In this document: positions 16,095 through 24,455 of the stretch, one piece after another | How the letters are laid out: the number at the start of each line of letters is the position of its first letter | Numbering within the stretch: position 1 is the stretch's first letter | From: Cypionkella sp. | Lineage (GTDB): Bacteria > Pseudomonadota > Alphaproteobacteria > Rhodobacterales > Rhodobacteraceae | Direction of reading: 5' to 3' | Assembly (NCBI RefSeq): GCF_028290025.1 | Contig: NZ_JAQGKQ010000088.1 | Location: 1-64,000, forward strand | Length of the DNA stretch: 64,000 nucleotides | Notes under the pieces: generated by a model | Databases searched by the model: none | The model's input: only the letters and a program-made list of their open reading frames with translations | Told to the model about the DNA's origin: nothing | Made by a program: the position numbers and the translations under genes

Positions 16095-16114
16095 TGTAGC
16101 CCATGTGTAGCCCA
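16095..16114. repeat. Tandem TGTAGCCCA pair near tRNA-Phe
   Basis: TGTAGCCCA occurs at 16095-16103 and 16106-16114, about 70 bases from the tRNA 3' end. Short direct repeats flanking an attachment core are typical arm-type integrase sites. No integrase is visible, so the role is only suggested. Confidence 0.4.
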
Positions 16115-16183
16115 GATGAAGCAATCTCGGCAAGCCGACAAACTGCTTGAAAATTTTCTGCTAAATATTTCAATGAGATAAAG

Positions 16184-16259
16184 TGGTGCCCGGAGACGGA
16201 ATTGAACCGCCGACACGCGGATTTTCAATCCGCTGCTCTACCAACTGAGCTATCCGGGC
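16184..16259 (-). tRNA. tRNA-Phe (GAA)
   Basis: The minus strand folds as a 76-nt cloverleaf: acceptor GCCCGGA/TCCGGGC, D-arm with AGCTCAGTTGGTAGAGC, anticodon loop TTGAAAA (anticodon GAA) on a GCGGA/TCCGC stem, T-arm with GGTTCAATTCC, and encoded CCA. Its 3' end faces the accessory region to the left, the usual orientation for an integration site. Confidence 0.97.
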
Positions 16260-16355
16260 GCACTGGAAGGCGTCGCCTTGCTTGGTTGCGGGGTGATACG
16301 TTACGGGCGCGAGGCTGTCCAGAGGGTTTTGGCAGAAAAATGCATCCTTTTTGGT

Positions 16356-16532
16356 TCATTGTGGGCGGTATTTTGGATCGGTCAAATCCTCGGGGTTTTC
16401 ATCGTCAATCGCTGCGGTCGGGATAGCGTAGCTGCCGGTAAGCCATTTTGCCAAATCAACATCTGCACAGCGTCGCGAGCAGAACGGCTTGTATTTCTCG
16501 TCGGATTTGCGGGCACAAATCGGGCATTTCAT
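16356..16532 (-). CDS. yacG: YacG zinc-ribbon protein (DNA gyrase inhibitor)
   Basis: A 58-aa protein [20 protein letters not shown]... with the four zinc ligands Cys3, Cys6, Cys18 and Cys22 and the family segment ADVDLAKWLTGSYAIP. In E. coli YacG binds GyrB and inhibits gyrase. Its ATG overlaps the TGA of the upstream RNase E/G gene (ATGA). It is the last gene of infA-maf-rng-yacG. Confidence 0.95.
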   Translation of the reverse strand: MKCPICARKSDEKYKPFCSRRCADVDLAKWLTGSYAIPTAAIDDENPEDLTDPKYRPQ

Positions 16533-17554
16533 GTGAGTATCTCCGCCAGTGGCAGACGGTCGCGTTTGCGCGTGATCTCGTAGAGGCCGAGCGTGGTCCA
16601 GCCAGCCAGATTTACTTCGGATTCCGACTTAAAGGCGGCGCGGATCACCTGATCCAGTATAGCGCGGTCTTTCTTCGGCATTGGTGCAAAGTCGATCACC
16701 ACCTGGCCGCCAAGTCCGCGCAGCCGCAACTGGCGTGGCAGTTCTCGGGCGGCGGCGATGTTGGCCTTCAAGGCGGAAGCCGGCGAGGTATCGTTGCCGG
16801 TATTCACATCCACCGCAATCAGGGCGCGGGTGGGTTCGATCATCATGTGGCCCTCATTCAAGGTCACGCGCGGGGTCAGCAGGGCGTCGATCATTTCCAG
16901 CACGTCGTGGTCGGCAAAACCGCCCTCGATCACCTCATCGGGTTCGGGGTCGGCCCAATCGCGCCAAGCGGTTTCATGCGCGCCTGCGCCCTCAACCAGC
17001 AATTCGGCATTGCCTATAGTATCGGCTAGAACGGCTTGCGCGAGTGCGCGCATTGCGGCGATGTCTTCGGCGATTTCGTCATCATTGGCATGCATGCAGG
17101 CCGAGCGCAGGATCAGGCCGAGGGCTTCATCAGCCCCTTTCATCGCGGCATTGGCCAAGGCGGTCAGATCGTCACGCAGCGGCTCATCTTTTATGCGGCG
17201 CGATACGTTCAGACCCGGCGCGCCCGGCGTCACGATGGCATAGCGCGATTTAAACAACAGGCGCGTGGTGACGGGATAGGCTTTGCCAGCCTCTGCTGGG
17301 CCAGTGATCTGCACCAGCAGTCGTTGGCCGGGGGCGATGCCTGCGGTTTGGCGCAGAAAGCCCGAACCTTCGGGGAGTTTCACGAACAGCCCGCCTTGGC
17401 CCTTCATCGGGCGATCCGCGATGGCGCGGTAGATTGCACCCGGCAGGGGGGCGTCGGTGATCGGGTCTATGGCCAGATCGTCCAACTGGCCGTCCACCAC
17501 CAAAGCGGCGGCGGGGCGGTCTTTCAGGGTGTCGAGCAGGACGGTGCGGGTCAT
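16529..17554 (-). CDS. rng: Ribonuclease E/G family protein (short form)
   Basis: A 341-aa RNase E/G-type protein, shorter than E. coli RNase G (489 aa). It keeps the catalytic core segments ([24 protein letters not shown]), with the metal-binding aspartates expected in these two motifs, and ends [14 protein letters not shown], so the zinc-link and later regions of long RNase E are absent. A full RNase E is present at 57343, so this one probably plays a rRNA or accessory decay role. It overlaps maf by four bases and yacG by four bases: one coupled operon. Confidence 0.88.
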   Translation of the reverse strand: MTRTVLLDTLKDRPAAALVVDGQLDDLAIDPITDAPLPGAIYRAIADRPMKGQGGLFVKLPEGSGFLRQTAGIAPGQRLLVQITGPAEAGKAYPVTTRLLFKSRYAIVTPGAPGLNVSRRIKDEPLRDDLTALANAAMKGADEALGLILRSACMHANDDEIAEDIAAMRALAQAVLADTIGNAELLVEGAGAHETAWRDWADPEPDEVIEGGFADHDVLEMIDALLTPRVTLNEGHMMIEPTRALIAVDVNTGNDTSPASALKANIAAARELPRQLRLRGLGGQVVIDFAPMPKKDRAILDQVIRAAFKSESEVNLAGWTTLGLYEITRKRDRLPLAEILT

Positions 17555-18126
17555 TGGCTTTTCCAGACGGGGTAGCCTGCGGCGGCAAGCAGGGCTGCGG
17601 TTTCAGCCAAGGGAAGGCCAACGATGCCGGTGAAGCTACCGGAAATCCACGGAATGAACGCGCCAGCAGCGCCTTGGATGGCGTAGGCTCCGGCTTTGCC
17701 CTGCCATTCCATTGAGGCGAGGTAGCTATTCAACTCGATGTCCGACAGGCGCTTCATCTTCACGGCGGAGACGCTTTCGCGGGTCCATATCTTGTCGCCG
17801 CGTTTGACGGCGATGGCGGTGATGACTTGGTGACGCCGCCCGCCGAGGTCAGTAAGGAACTTTGCGGCCTCGCCAGCATCAGCGGGCTTGCCGAGGATAC
17901 GGCGGCCGAGGGCTACGGTGGTATCGGCGGTTAGGATGATGTCGTCAGGATCGGCGGCAATAGCTGCGGCTTTCTCGCGTGCGAGGCGGGCGCAATAGGG
18001 GCGGGGGAGTTCGCCGCGCTTTGGGTCTTCGTTGATGTCGGGGGGGAGGATGGCATCGGGGATGATGCCAAGCTGCGCCAGAAGTTCCTTCCGGCGCGGG
18101 CTGCCTGATCCGAGGATGAACCGCAA
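17551..18126 (-). CDS. maf: Maf-like nucleoside triphosphate pyrophosphatase
   Basis: A 191-aa Maf protein, which hydrolyses non-canonical or TTP/UTP nucleotides to the monophosphate. It starts with the typical [17 protein letters not shown] and has the DTTVALG segment (here [16 protein letters not shown]) and [20 protein letters not shown]. The start codon is TTG at 18126, one base after the infA stop; this fits the family N-terminus. Operon with infA upstream and rng downstream. Confidence 0.93.
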   Translation of the reverse strand: MRFILGSGSPRRKELLAQLGIIPDAILPPDINEDPKRGELPRPYCARLAREKAAAIAADPDDIILTADTTVALGRRILGKPADAGEAAKFLTDLGGRRHQVITAIAVKRGDKIWTRESVSAVKMKRLSDIELNSYLASMEWQGKAGAYAIQGAAGAFIPWISGSFTGIVGLPLAETAALLAAAGYPVWKSQ

Positions 18127-18127
18127 C

Positions 18128-18346
18128 TTACTTGAAGCGGTAGTTGATGCGGCCTTTCGACAGATCGTAAGGGGTCATTTCGACCTGCACCTTATCGCCT
18201 GCCAGAACTCGGATGCGGTTTTTGCGCATCTTGCCTGCCATCACCGCGATCAATTCATGGCCGTTGTCGAGTTCAACCTTGAAAGTCGCGTTGGGCAGGA
18301 GTTCCTTCACGACACCGGGGAATTCGAGGATATCTTCCTTGGCCAT
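18128..18346 (-). CDS. infA: Translation initiation factor IF-1
   Basis: A 72-aa S1-fold protein beginning [20 protein letters not shown] and ending INYRFK, full length for IF-1. It binds the A site of the 30S subunit during initiation. GGAGAG precedes the ATG. First gene of infA-maf-rng-yacG. Confidence 0.98.
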   Translation of the reverse strand: MAKEDILEFPGVVKELLPNATFKVELDNGHELIAVMAGKMRKNRIRVLAGDKVQVEMTPYDLSKGRINYRFK

Positions 18347-18458
18347 GGTCTCTCCAATAGGATTTTACCCGCGGAAGCCGCAGGCATTGGCCGGGGATAT
18401 GCGCTTGTTGGGCTGGATTTTCAAGGGCAAATCGGGGGGTATCTGTTGAGAAAAAAGA

Positions 18459-18492
18459 TGCCTCCGGCGGGGATATTTTAGCGCAGAGGATG
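18459..18492 (+). repeat. 34-bp intergenic repeat, copy 1
   Basis: Starts TGCCTCCGGCGGGGATATTT and continues to GCAGAGGATG. A second copy with about four differences lies on the opposite strand at 60419-60452. It sits in the 215-base gap upstream of infA, which otherwise holds nothing recognisable. Similar GGGGATATTT elements are a known feature of Rhodobacterales intergenic regions. Confidence 0.8.
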
Positions 18493-18562
18493 CGGCTGGG
18501 TCGGGGTGTCCACGTGTGGGCGGCTATTTTATCATTGTAATTCAATGGCTCGGTGACGTCGT

Positions 18563-19447
18563 TTAGACAATCTTAACTATTTGGATGGCTTGTGCGGCGC
18601 GGTCGGCTTGTTCCGGCCAATGATTGTGATTGAACACCGAGCCTTGTGCGCGCACGGTTTCAATCGCGGAAAGCTCGATTTCGGCAATGGCCCAGCCGGA
18701 TTCATTCAGTGCCGTTTCAGCCAAAATCCCGGTTTCGGGGAAGCCTTTGTCGGCGGGGCCGTAGATCGCGGCGGCACCTACATTCTCGTCCACGGCGGGA
18801 CAAAAATCGCACAGGCCGACGGTGGGGGCGTGCACGACGACGCATTGGCCTTCCAGCGCGCGGGCCATCGCGCCGACTTTGACACGGGTGTATCCGGCGA
18901 GGGTGTCGGTGCAGGACGGCACCAGTATGATCTGCGCGCCAGCCTCGATCAGCGCACGGGCGAGCAGGGGAAATTCGCTGTCATAGCAGATCAGCACGCC
19001 GATTTTGCCTATGGGCGTGTCGAAGATTTGCAGCGGGTTGCCTGCGACGACGTCCCAAGTTTCACGCTCAAACCTGGTCATCATTTGTTTATCTTGATGG
19101 CCGATGATGCCGCTTGGGCCGTAGAAAGTCGCGCGGTTGGTGGGGCGGGTATTGCCGAAATAGGGTGCCGACGCGCCGAGGATATAGAGGTTGTGCTTGG
19201 CTGCGAGTTCACAATGCAGGGCATCAACGGCAGGGCCACGACGGGCCACCTCGTGCAAGGCGGCCTCTAGGTTTTCCGAAATCGCGCGGCGGGCGGGCGA
19301 GGTCAGCTCCATGCTGCCATATTCCGGGAAAACCAATAGGTTGGCGCCCCCGGCCACGGCATCTTCGACCCATATGGTGAGCTTGGCGGTGTATTCTGCG
19401 AAATCGACAAGGGGGGAAAGCGGGTAGGCTGCTGCTGCGATTTTCAT
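18563..19447 (-). CDS. Carbon-nitrogen hydrolase (nitrilase superfamily)
   Basis: A 294-aa cytoplasmic nitrilase-fold amidase. The catalytic triad is visible: Glu42 (LLVFPEYGSM), Lys120 (IGHQDKQMMTRFE) and Cys154 (VLICYDSEFPL). The YxSEFPxxAR pattern is found in a branch of amidohydrolases often paired with acetyltransferases. The start at 19447 gives MKIAAAAYPLSPL, the usual first strand; an in-frame extension to 19480 looks random. A GNAT gene lies just upstream on the same strand, as commonly seen for this branch. Substrate not determined. Confidence 0.9.
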   Translation of the reverse strand: MKIAAAAYPLSPLVDFAEYTAKLTIWVEDAVAGGANLLVFPEYGSMELTSPARRAISENLEAALHEVARRGPAVDALHCELAAKHNLYILGASAPYFGNTRPTNRATFYGPSGIIGHQDKQMMTRFERETWDVVAGNPLQIFDTPIGKIGVLICYDSEFPLLARALIEAGAQIILVPSCTDTLAGYTRVKVGAMARALEGQCVVVHAPTVGLCDFCPAVDENVGAAAIYGPADKGFPETGILAETALNESGWAIAEIELSAIETVRAQGSVFNHNHWPEQADRAAQAIQIVKIV

Positions 19448-19530
19448 GGCGGGCCTTCGGTTTGGCGGGTTATCAACCAACCGTTGTGGGGTGCGATGCG
19501 GAGGCTAAGTGGGACGGGGTGAGCCTCAGC

Positions 19531-20127
19531 TTACAGTTTGCGCATCCAGAATTGTAGCGGTTTGGTAGACTCCTCACTGTCGCCGAGGTCTTTCCATGCG
19601 AATTCGGCGATGACGCCGGGAAGGGGCTCGTAACCTCGGCCTGCCCAAAACGCATCATTGCTACGGGCGTTTTCCGGCTTCAAAGCATGGTTTTCCGGGC
19701 GTTTGACCGAGCAGAAGGCGACGTGGCTGCGCTGCATCGCCCGGGCGTGATCTTCGCGCAGATCAATGAAGCGGTGGCCCAGACCGATGCCACGATATTC
19801 CGGCAGCAGCACCGATTCGGCACCGTAAAGGATGTTTTCCAGCGGGATGTTCAGGGCGCGGAATGGGGCGGAAAACGCCTCGGCATGATCTTCCATCAGG
19901 GTGGAAGTGGAAGCACCGACCAAGCGGCCTTGGTGAAACGCACCGACCAGAAGCGCGCCGGGATTGTCGCGGTAGGTTTTCAGGTAAGCCCGTTCGTAGT
20001 CGAGGTTTCCGTCGTAAAGGTATGGCCAGTCACGGAAAACTGCGATGCGCAGGGCGGCGACACCATCTAGGGCGGCCTCGAACGCGGGGCCAGTCAGGGC
20101 GCGGACGTCGATTTCGGCGGGGTTCAT
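19531..20127 (-). CDS. GNAT-family N-acetyltransferase
   Basis: A 198-aa acetyl-CoA-dependent acetyltransferase. The acetyl-CoA loop is RGIGLGHRFIDLREDHA (Q/RxxGxG/A), preceded by ILYGAESVLLPEY. Late in the protein NDAFWAGRGYEPLPG is the usual GNAT product-side segment. Its ATG overlaps the stop of the NTF2-like gene (20124-20127), so these are coupled, and it is followed by the nitrilase. Substrate unknown. Confidence 0.88.
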   Translation of the reverse strand: MNPAEIDVRALTGPAFEAALDGVAALRIAVFRDWPYLYDGNLDYERAYLKTYRDNPGALLVGAFHQGRLVGASTSTLMEDHAEAFSAPFRALNIPLENILYGAESVLLPEYRGIGLGHRFIDLREDHARAMQRSHVAFCSVKRPENHALKPENARSNDAFWAGRGYEPLPGVIAEFAWKDLGDSEESTKPLQFWMRKL

Positions 20128-20531
20128 TTCGAGACCTGAGCGATCCAGTCGTTGAGGTTGTAAAACGTAGTGATCCGGCTGATTTTGCCGTCTTGCAGAT
20201 CAAAGAACGATCCGGCGGGGAGGACATATTTCTGGCCTTTGGCCTCGGGCAAGCCGGGGTCGGTTTTCAGATATTCGCCGTGGACAACAAACTCCGCTGC
20301 GGCGCGGGTGCCTGCCTCGTTGACGAAAATCTCGATATCTTGCAGTTGCTCGCGGTAGGACACGCCCATATGCGCGCAGAACTCGGCGAACTTTTCAGCG
20401 CCCAAACGGATGCCAGCCTCGTTAACGCGATGTTCAATGCCATCGGTCACACAGGCGAGCATCGCGGCAGGATTTTCTGCGTTAAAGGCAGCATAATAGG
20501 CGGTGACGGTGTCGCGGGCGGTTTGGGTCAT
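20124..20531 (-). CDS. SnoaL/NTF2-like protein (ketosteroid isomerase-related)
   Basis: A 135-aa single-domain NTF2-like protein: TVTAYYAAFNAENPAAMLAC, then HRVNEAGIRLGAEKFAEF, and FFDLQDGKISRITTFYNLND, the pattern of ketosteroid isomerase-related proteins. The start MTQTARD at 20531 is preferred over an upstream ATG that adds nine unrelated residues. It forms an operon with the GNAT gene. Enzymatic role unknown. Confidence 0.85.
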   Translation of the reverse strand: MTQTARDTVTAYYAAFNAENPAAMLACVTDGIEHRVNEAGIRLGAEKFAEFCAHMGVSYREQLQDIEIFVNEAGTRAAAEFVVHGEYLKTDPGLPEAKGQKYVLPAGSFFDLQDGKISRITTFYNLNDWIAQVSK

Positions 20532-20654
20532 GGCGGCCTCATGCAAAATTTGGCGCATGGTGGCACGCTGGCGCGTGGCGGTCCAGACCGGGATCGGCAG
20601 GATTGGGTTGGTTTGCGACAGCAGTTGCCCGCTGTCGCAAAGGTTTCAGCGTGC

Positions 20655-21491
20655 TTACAGCGCGGCTTTGATGGTGGTGGCGATCGGCGTGGTGGGGCGG
20701 CCGATGAGCTTGGAAAGCGTGTGGCTTTCATCCAGCAGCGAACCGCGTGCGGCAGTGTCATCGCTGTCGGCGAGAATGTTGGCGAAGGCTTCGGGCAGGC
20801 CGAAACTTTGCAGGATACCAGCGTAGGTATCTTTCGGCAGGTTATTGAACGGGATGGTTTTGCCAGTTTGTTTTGAGACTTCGGCGGCGAAATCGGCCAT
20901 CGTGTGCGGTGTGTCGCCCGCGAGTTCGTAGGTTTGGCCTGCGTGGGCGTCGTCCAAAGCGGTGACGGCGATGGCTTCGGCATAATCGGCACGGGCGGCG
21001 GAGGCGATGCGACCGTCGGCGGAAGCACCGATCAGCGCACCGTGTTCGACGGACGCTTTCAGCGATCCGGTGTAGTTTTCGGTATACCAGCCGTTGCGCA
21101 GAATAGTGGCAGGGATGCCGGAGGCGTTCAGCGCGGCCTCGGTGGCGATGTGATCTTTCGCCATGAGCATCGGCGAGGCGTCACCCTTCAGGATCGACGT
21201 GTAGATGATCCGCTTGACGCCAGCGGCTTTGGCAGCGGTGATCACCGCGCGGTGCTGACCTGCGCGGTCGTTGAAATCGTTCGAGGAAATCAACACGAGG
21301 GTATCGACGCCCTGCAGCCCGGGCGCAAGAGTGTCGGGCTTGGTATAGTCGAAAGCGCGGGCCGGGGTGTCGGTGACTTTCGCCGGATCCCGGACGAGAG
21401 CGATAACGTTGGCCTGCGGTGCGCGGGCTTTCAGGGCGGCAAGGGCGAGTTGGCCAAGCGCGCCAGTGGCGCCGGTAATTGCGATGGTCAT
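20655..21491 (-). CDS. NmrA-like NAD(P)H quinone reductase (QorB-like)
   Basis: A 278-aa atypical short-chain dehydrogenase: MTIAITGATGALGQLALAAL is the dinucleotide-binding GxTGxLG motif. The sequence LRNGWYTENY and YELAGD are characteristic of the QorB (ytfG) branch of NmrA-like NADPH:quinone reductases. CAGGAG precedes the ATG. It is divergent from an HxlR regulator, the same arrangement as qorB/qorR-type pairs, in which a redox- or quinone-sensing HxlR controls the reductase. Confidence 0.9.
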   Translation of the reverse strand: MTIAITGATGALGQLALAALKARAPQANVIALVRDPAKVTDTPARAFDYTKPDTLAPGLQGVDTLVLISSNDFNDRAGQHRAVITAAKAAGVKRIIYTSILKGDASPMLMAKDHIATEAALNASGIPATILRNGWYTENYTGSLKASVEHGALIGASADGRIASAARADYAEAIAVTALDDAHAGQTYELAGDTPHTMADFAAEVSKQTGKTIPFNNLPKDTYAGILQSFGLPEAFANILADSDDTAARGSLLDESHTLSKLIGRPTTPIATTIKAAL

Positions 21492-21530
21492 GGTGTTCTC
21501 CTGTTGGTCGATGCGGCACAGATACACCTT

Positions 21531-21549
21531 TACTTACGAAAAGGAAGTA
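21531..21549. promoter_or_regulatory. Candidate HxlR operator
   Basis: TACTT (21531-21535) and AAGTA (21545-21549) form a dyad nine bases apart, midway in the 80-base region between the divergent qorB-like and HxlR genes. The HxlR protein is the likely binder (inferred). Confidence 0.45.
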
Positions 21550-21571
21550 CCTACATTTATGTTAGTGTGGA

Positions 21572-21955
21572 ATGGCGCAGGGGTTGACTGGAATGAAAGT
21601 AGAAGTCTGTTTTGCGCCGAATGTGCTGGCAGCGGAATGCCCGTCGCGGGCGGTGCTGAAGCATTTGACCAGCCAATGGGGCGTGCTGGTGATGCTGGCG
21701 TTGCAGGATGGCACCTTGCGGTTTTCGGCGCTGCGCAGGCGGGTGGGCGGCGTGTCGGAACGGATGCTTTCACAGACTTTGCAGGCGTTGGAGGGTGACG
21801 GCTTGGTGCTGCGGGTGGCGCATCCGGTGGTGCCGCCGCATGTGGAATACTCGCTGACGGCATTGGGGCGGGGGGCGGCGGAACGAGTGGGGGCGCTTAC
21901 GGGGTGGATTGAGGCGAATTTGGCGGAGATACAGGCGGCGCGGGTTGTGGCGTAG
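21572..21955 (+). CDS. HxlR-family transcriptional regulator
   Basis: A 127-aa winged-helix regulator with the family signature: Cys in AAECPSRAVLKHLTSQWGVL, then RFSALRRRVGGVSERMLSQT, LEGDGLVLR and VEYSLTALG. The N-terminal Cys is the redox/electrophile sensor in HxlR/QorR/HypR proteins. Met at 21593 (MKVEVCF) is an alternative start. It probably represses the divergent quinone reductase. Confidence 0.92.
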   Translation: MAQGLTGMKVEVCFAPNVLAAECPSRAVLKHLTSQWGVLVMLALQDGTLRFSALRRRVGGVSERMLSQTLQALEGDGLVLRVAHPVVPPHVEYSLTALGRGAAERVGALTGWIEANLAEIQAARVVA

Positions 21956-21956
21956 A

Positions 21957-21977
21957 TTGGGGGTTTCACACCCCCAA
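21957..21977. repeat. GGGGGT hairpin after the HxlR gene
   Basis: TTGGGGGT (21957-21964) pairs with ACCCCCAA (21970-21977) around a five-base loop. A closely similar hairpin occurs at 52527-52545. No T-tract, so it may be a dispersed element doubling as a weak terminator. Confidence 0.6.
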
Positions 21978-22050
21978 CTGACATTGGCTCTGAGCCAAAG
22001 TCACCTCCCCGGTGGGATACTTAAGTCAATGCGAAAGCTTTAGAAAAGTT

Positions 22051-22515
22051 TTAGGGGATCTGCGGTTCGGACGGCGGGCCGAAGCGGTCTAGGATGCGTG
22101 TTTTGATCTGGTCGCGGGCTTGGCGGTAGGCGGAAAGTTTGGCGTCGCGGCCTTCGCCCAAAGCGGTGGGGTCGATGATCGGCCAGTATTCGACCTCGAG
22201 ATGATAGGATTTGGTTAGATTGAGCGCGGAGTGCTGGCTGGCAGATGATAGCGCGATGATCAGATCGAACTGGCCGAGATCGTCGCCGAGATTCTGCATT
22301 TGCTCAAATGAGCGGGTGCGGTGGCGCGACAACTCGATGCCCAGTTCTGCGCAAACGGCGATGGAAAAGCCATCCACCTCCATATCATTCTTCACGCCCG
22401 CCGACTGCACATAGGCGCGTTGGCCGTAGAATTTCTTCATCATCGCTTCGGCCATTGGCGAGCGGACAGCGTTGTGGTCACAGCAAAACAGCACCGATTG
22501 CGGAAATGCCATCAT
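22051..22515 (-). CDS. Low-molecular-weight protein tyrosine phosphatase family protein
   Basis: A 154-aa protein with the P-loop Cys12-X5-Arg18-Ser (FCCDHNAVRSPMAEA) and a distal Asp-Pro (WPIIDPTA), the general acid. This is the LMW-PTP/arsenate-reductase fold. The HN in the loop is unusual; most family members have GN or TG there, so substrate may differ. It starts at the TGATG junction with the UPF0262 gene, so it is translated as part of the hisD-UPF0262-phosphatase unit. Confidence 0.88.
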   Translation of the reverse strand: MMAFPQSVLFCCDHNAVRSPMAEAMMKKFYGQRAYVQSAGVKNDMEVDGFSIAVCAELGIELSRHRTRSFEQMQNLGDDLGQFDLIIALSSASQHSALNLTKSYHLEVEYWPIIDPTALGEGRDAKLSAYRQARDQIKTRILDRFGPPSEPQIP

Positions 22516-22994
22516 CAGCCCCAGTGCAACACGCAAATCAGGGTGAACAGGCGGCGGGCGGTGTCGATATCGACCTCGGCTTTGCCCTCGAGCCGTTCCT
22601 GCAACACCCGCGCGCCTTCGTTGTGGATGCCGCGCCGCGCCATGTCGATGGCTTCGATCTGGGAGGGGGGCAGGCGTTTGACGGCCTCAAAGTAGCTTTC
22701 GCAGATTTGGAAGTAGTCTTTCACCACTTGCCGGAACGGGCCGAGTGAGAGATGGAATTCGCCAACCTTTTCGGTGGCTTCGGTGGCGATGTCAAATACC
22801 AGCCGGCCCTCGCGGATGGCTAGGCCCAGACGGTAGGGGCCGGGCAGCAAGGTGCGGTCGTCGCGGGCGGGCAGGGCAAACGTATTATCTTCCAAAAGAT
22901 CGAAGATCGCCACATTGCGCTCTTGCTCAATGGTCGGCGTGACGCGGGCGAGGCCCTTTTCGTCGATATCAATGGCGCAGATGCGGTTGGTCAT
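22515..22994 (-). CDS. UPF0262 family protein
   Basis: A 159-aa conserved alphaproteobacterial protein of unknown function: MTNRICAIDIDEKGLARVTP, later GPFRQVVKDYFQICESYFEA and IDTARRLFTLICVLHWG at the C-terminus. Its ATG overlaps the hisD stop (ATGA) and its stop overlaps the phosphatase start. The conserved hisD-UPF0262-phosphatase order suggests a linked role, but nothing in the sequence says what. The start at 22994 replaces a long in-frame extension that runs inside hisD. Confidence 0.9.
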   Translation of the reverse strand: MTNRICAIDIDEKGLARVTPTIEQERNVAIFDLLEDNTFALPARDDRTLLPGPYRLGLAIREGRLVFDIATEATEKVGEFHLSLGPFRQVVKDYFQICESYFEAVKRLPPSQIEAIDMARRGIHNEGARVLQERLEGKAEVDIDTARRLFTLICVLHWG

Positions 22995-24301
22995 GCCGCC
23001 CCCCGGTTCAACCGATCCAACCTCGCGCGCACCGAAAGCCCGTGCGCTTGTAGGCTTTCTGAGATTGCCAGTCGTTCGGCAGCAGGGCCGATTTGAGCCA
23101 GCGCCTCGGGGGTCATTTTCGCCAAAGTGGTCCGCTTCACAAAATCCATCACACTCAATCCCGAAGAAAACCGTGCCGAGCGGGCGGTGGGCAACACATG
23201 GTTCGGCCCGCCAACGTAATCGCCGATCGCTTCCGGTGTCCATGCCCCCAAGAAAATCGCGCCGGCATGGGTGATTTCGAGTGACATGGCGTCGGGATCG
23301 GCCGTGCACAGTTCCAAATGTTCAGGGGCTACGCGGTTCGACAGTTGGGCGGCCTCGTGCAGATCGCGGGTGATTATTATCGCGCCATTATCCAGCCACG
23401 ACGCGCCCGCGATCTCGCGACGTTCCAAGGTTTCAAGGCGCTTTTCCACCGCAGCGGCAACCGCTTGGCCAAAGCCTGCATCGTCGGTGATCAGGATGGA
23501 TTGCGCAGAAATGTCATGCTCGGCTTGGCTGAGCAGGTCGAGCGCGATCCAGTCGGGGTCATTGTCGCGATCTGCGATCACCAGAATCTCCGAGGGTCCG
23601 GCGATCATGTCGATGCCAACCCGGCCAAACACCCGGCGCTTGGCGGCCGCCACATAGGCGTTGCCCGGCCCGGTGATCTTATCGACCGCAGCAATGGTTT
23701 GGGTGCCATAGGCCAATGCTGCAACCGCCTGCGCGCCGCCGATGCGGTAGATGGTGTCAACGCCTGCAATGCGCGCCGCCAGCAACACCAGCGGGTTCAC
23801 AATGCCGCCGGGAGTGGGGCAGGTGATCACCAGCCGCTGCACGCCTGCGACTTTGGCGGGGATGGCGTTCATCAGCACCGAGGACGGATAAGACGCGGTG
23901 CCGCCGGGAACATAGAGGCCAGCCGCCGAAACTGGCGTCCAGCGCCAACCCAAAGTGGCGCCTGCGCTGTCGGTCCACATCTCATCCTGTGGCATTTGGC
24001 GGGAGTGGTAGGCACGGATGCGATCTGCGGCCAGTTCGAGTGCTTCGCGATCCTCGGGCGAGACCTTCGCACATTCGGCTTCGATCTCGGCCGGAGTGAA
24101 GGCGAGGGTTGCGGCGGTCAGCGTCAGGCGGTCGAATTTGGCCGTTAGCTCCAGCACGGCAGCATCGCCGCGCGCCCGCACATCGGCGATGATGCCCGCA
24201 ACTGCCTGATCAACGTCCTCGGCCTCTTCGCGCTTCATGCCGAGCAGAGCGGCGAAGCGGGCCTCAAAATCGGCGTCGGTGGTGGTGAGGAAGGTTGGCA
24301 T
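22991..24301 (-). CDS. hisD: Histidinol dehydrogenase
   Basis: A 436-aa HisD, which oxidises L-histidinol to L-histidine with two NAD+ (last step of histidine synthesis), cytoplasmic zinc enzyme. Seen: GLYVPGGTASYPSSVLMNAI, YRIGGAQAVAALAYGT, KITGPGNAYVAAAKR, AGPSEILVIAD, AEHDISAQSIL, and VAPEHLEL and GGPNHVLPT in the C-terminal half. GGAGG precedes the ATG at 24301; an upstream extension to 24391 has no family similarity. Full length. The other his genes are not in the window. Confidence 0.98.
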   Translation of the reverse strand: MPTFLTTTDADFEARFAALLGMKREEAEDVDQAVAGIIADVRARGDAAVLELTAKFDRLTLTAATLAFTPAEIEAECAKVSPEDREALELAADRIRAYHSRQMPQDEMWTDSAGATLGWRWTPVSAAGLYVPGGTASYPSSVLMNAIPAKVAGVQRLVITCPTPGGIVNPLVLLAARIAGVDTIYRIGGAQAVAALAYGTQTIAAVDKITGPGNAYVAAAKRRVFGRVGIDMIAGPSEILVIADRDNDPDWIALDLLSQAEHDISAQSILITDDAGFGQAVAAAVEKRLETLERREIAGASWLDNGAIIITRDLHEAAQLSNRVAPEHLELCTADPDAMSLEITHAGAIFLGAWTPEAIGDYVGGPNHVLPTARSARFSSGLSVMDFVKRTTLAKMTPEALAQIGPAAERLAISESLQAHGLSVRARLDRLNRGAA

Positions 24302-24455
24302 GTGGGCCTCCGGCAATTGCTGCGCTTGCATAGCGGTTGGGGCAGGGTGCTGCAACAAAAACGCGGAGTGACTTTTGTGTAGGGCACCCACCGCGCTTAA
24401 GCGCTAAAGAGGCTTGCGGCGTATGCCGCTCCACGAGATCAGACCAACAGTCGTT

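Noticed and set aside
24302-24391. 30-residue N-terminal extension of HisD
   Set aside because: GGAGG before 24301 and family length favour the shorter start; the extension is unlike HisD.
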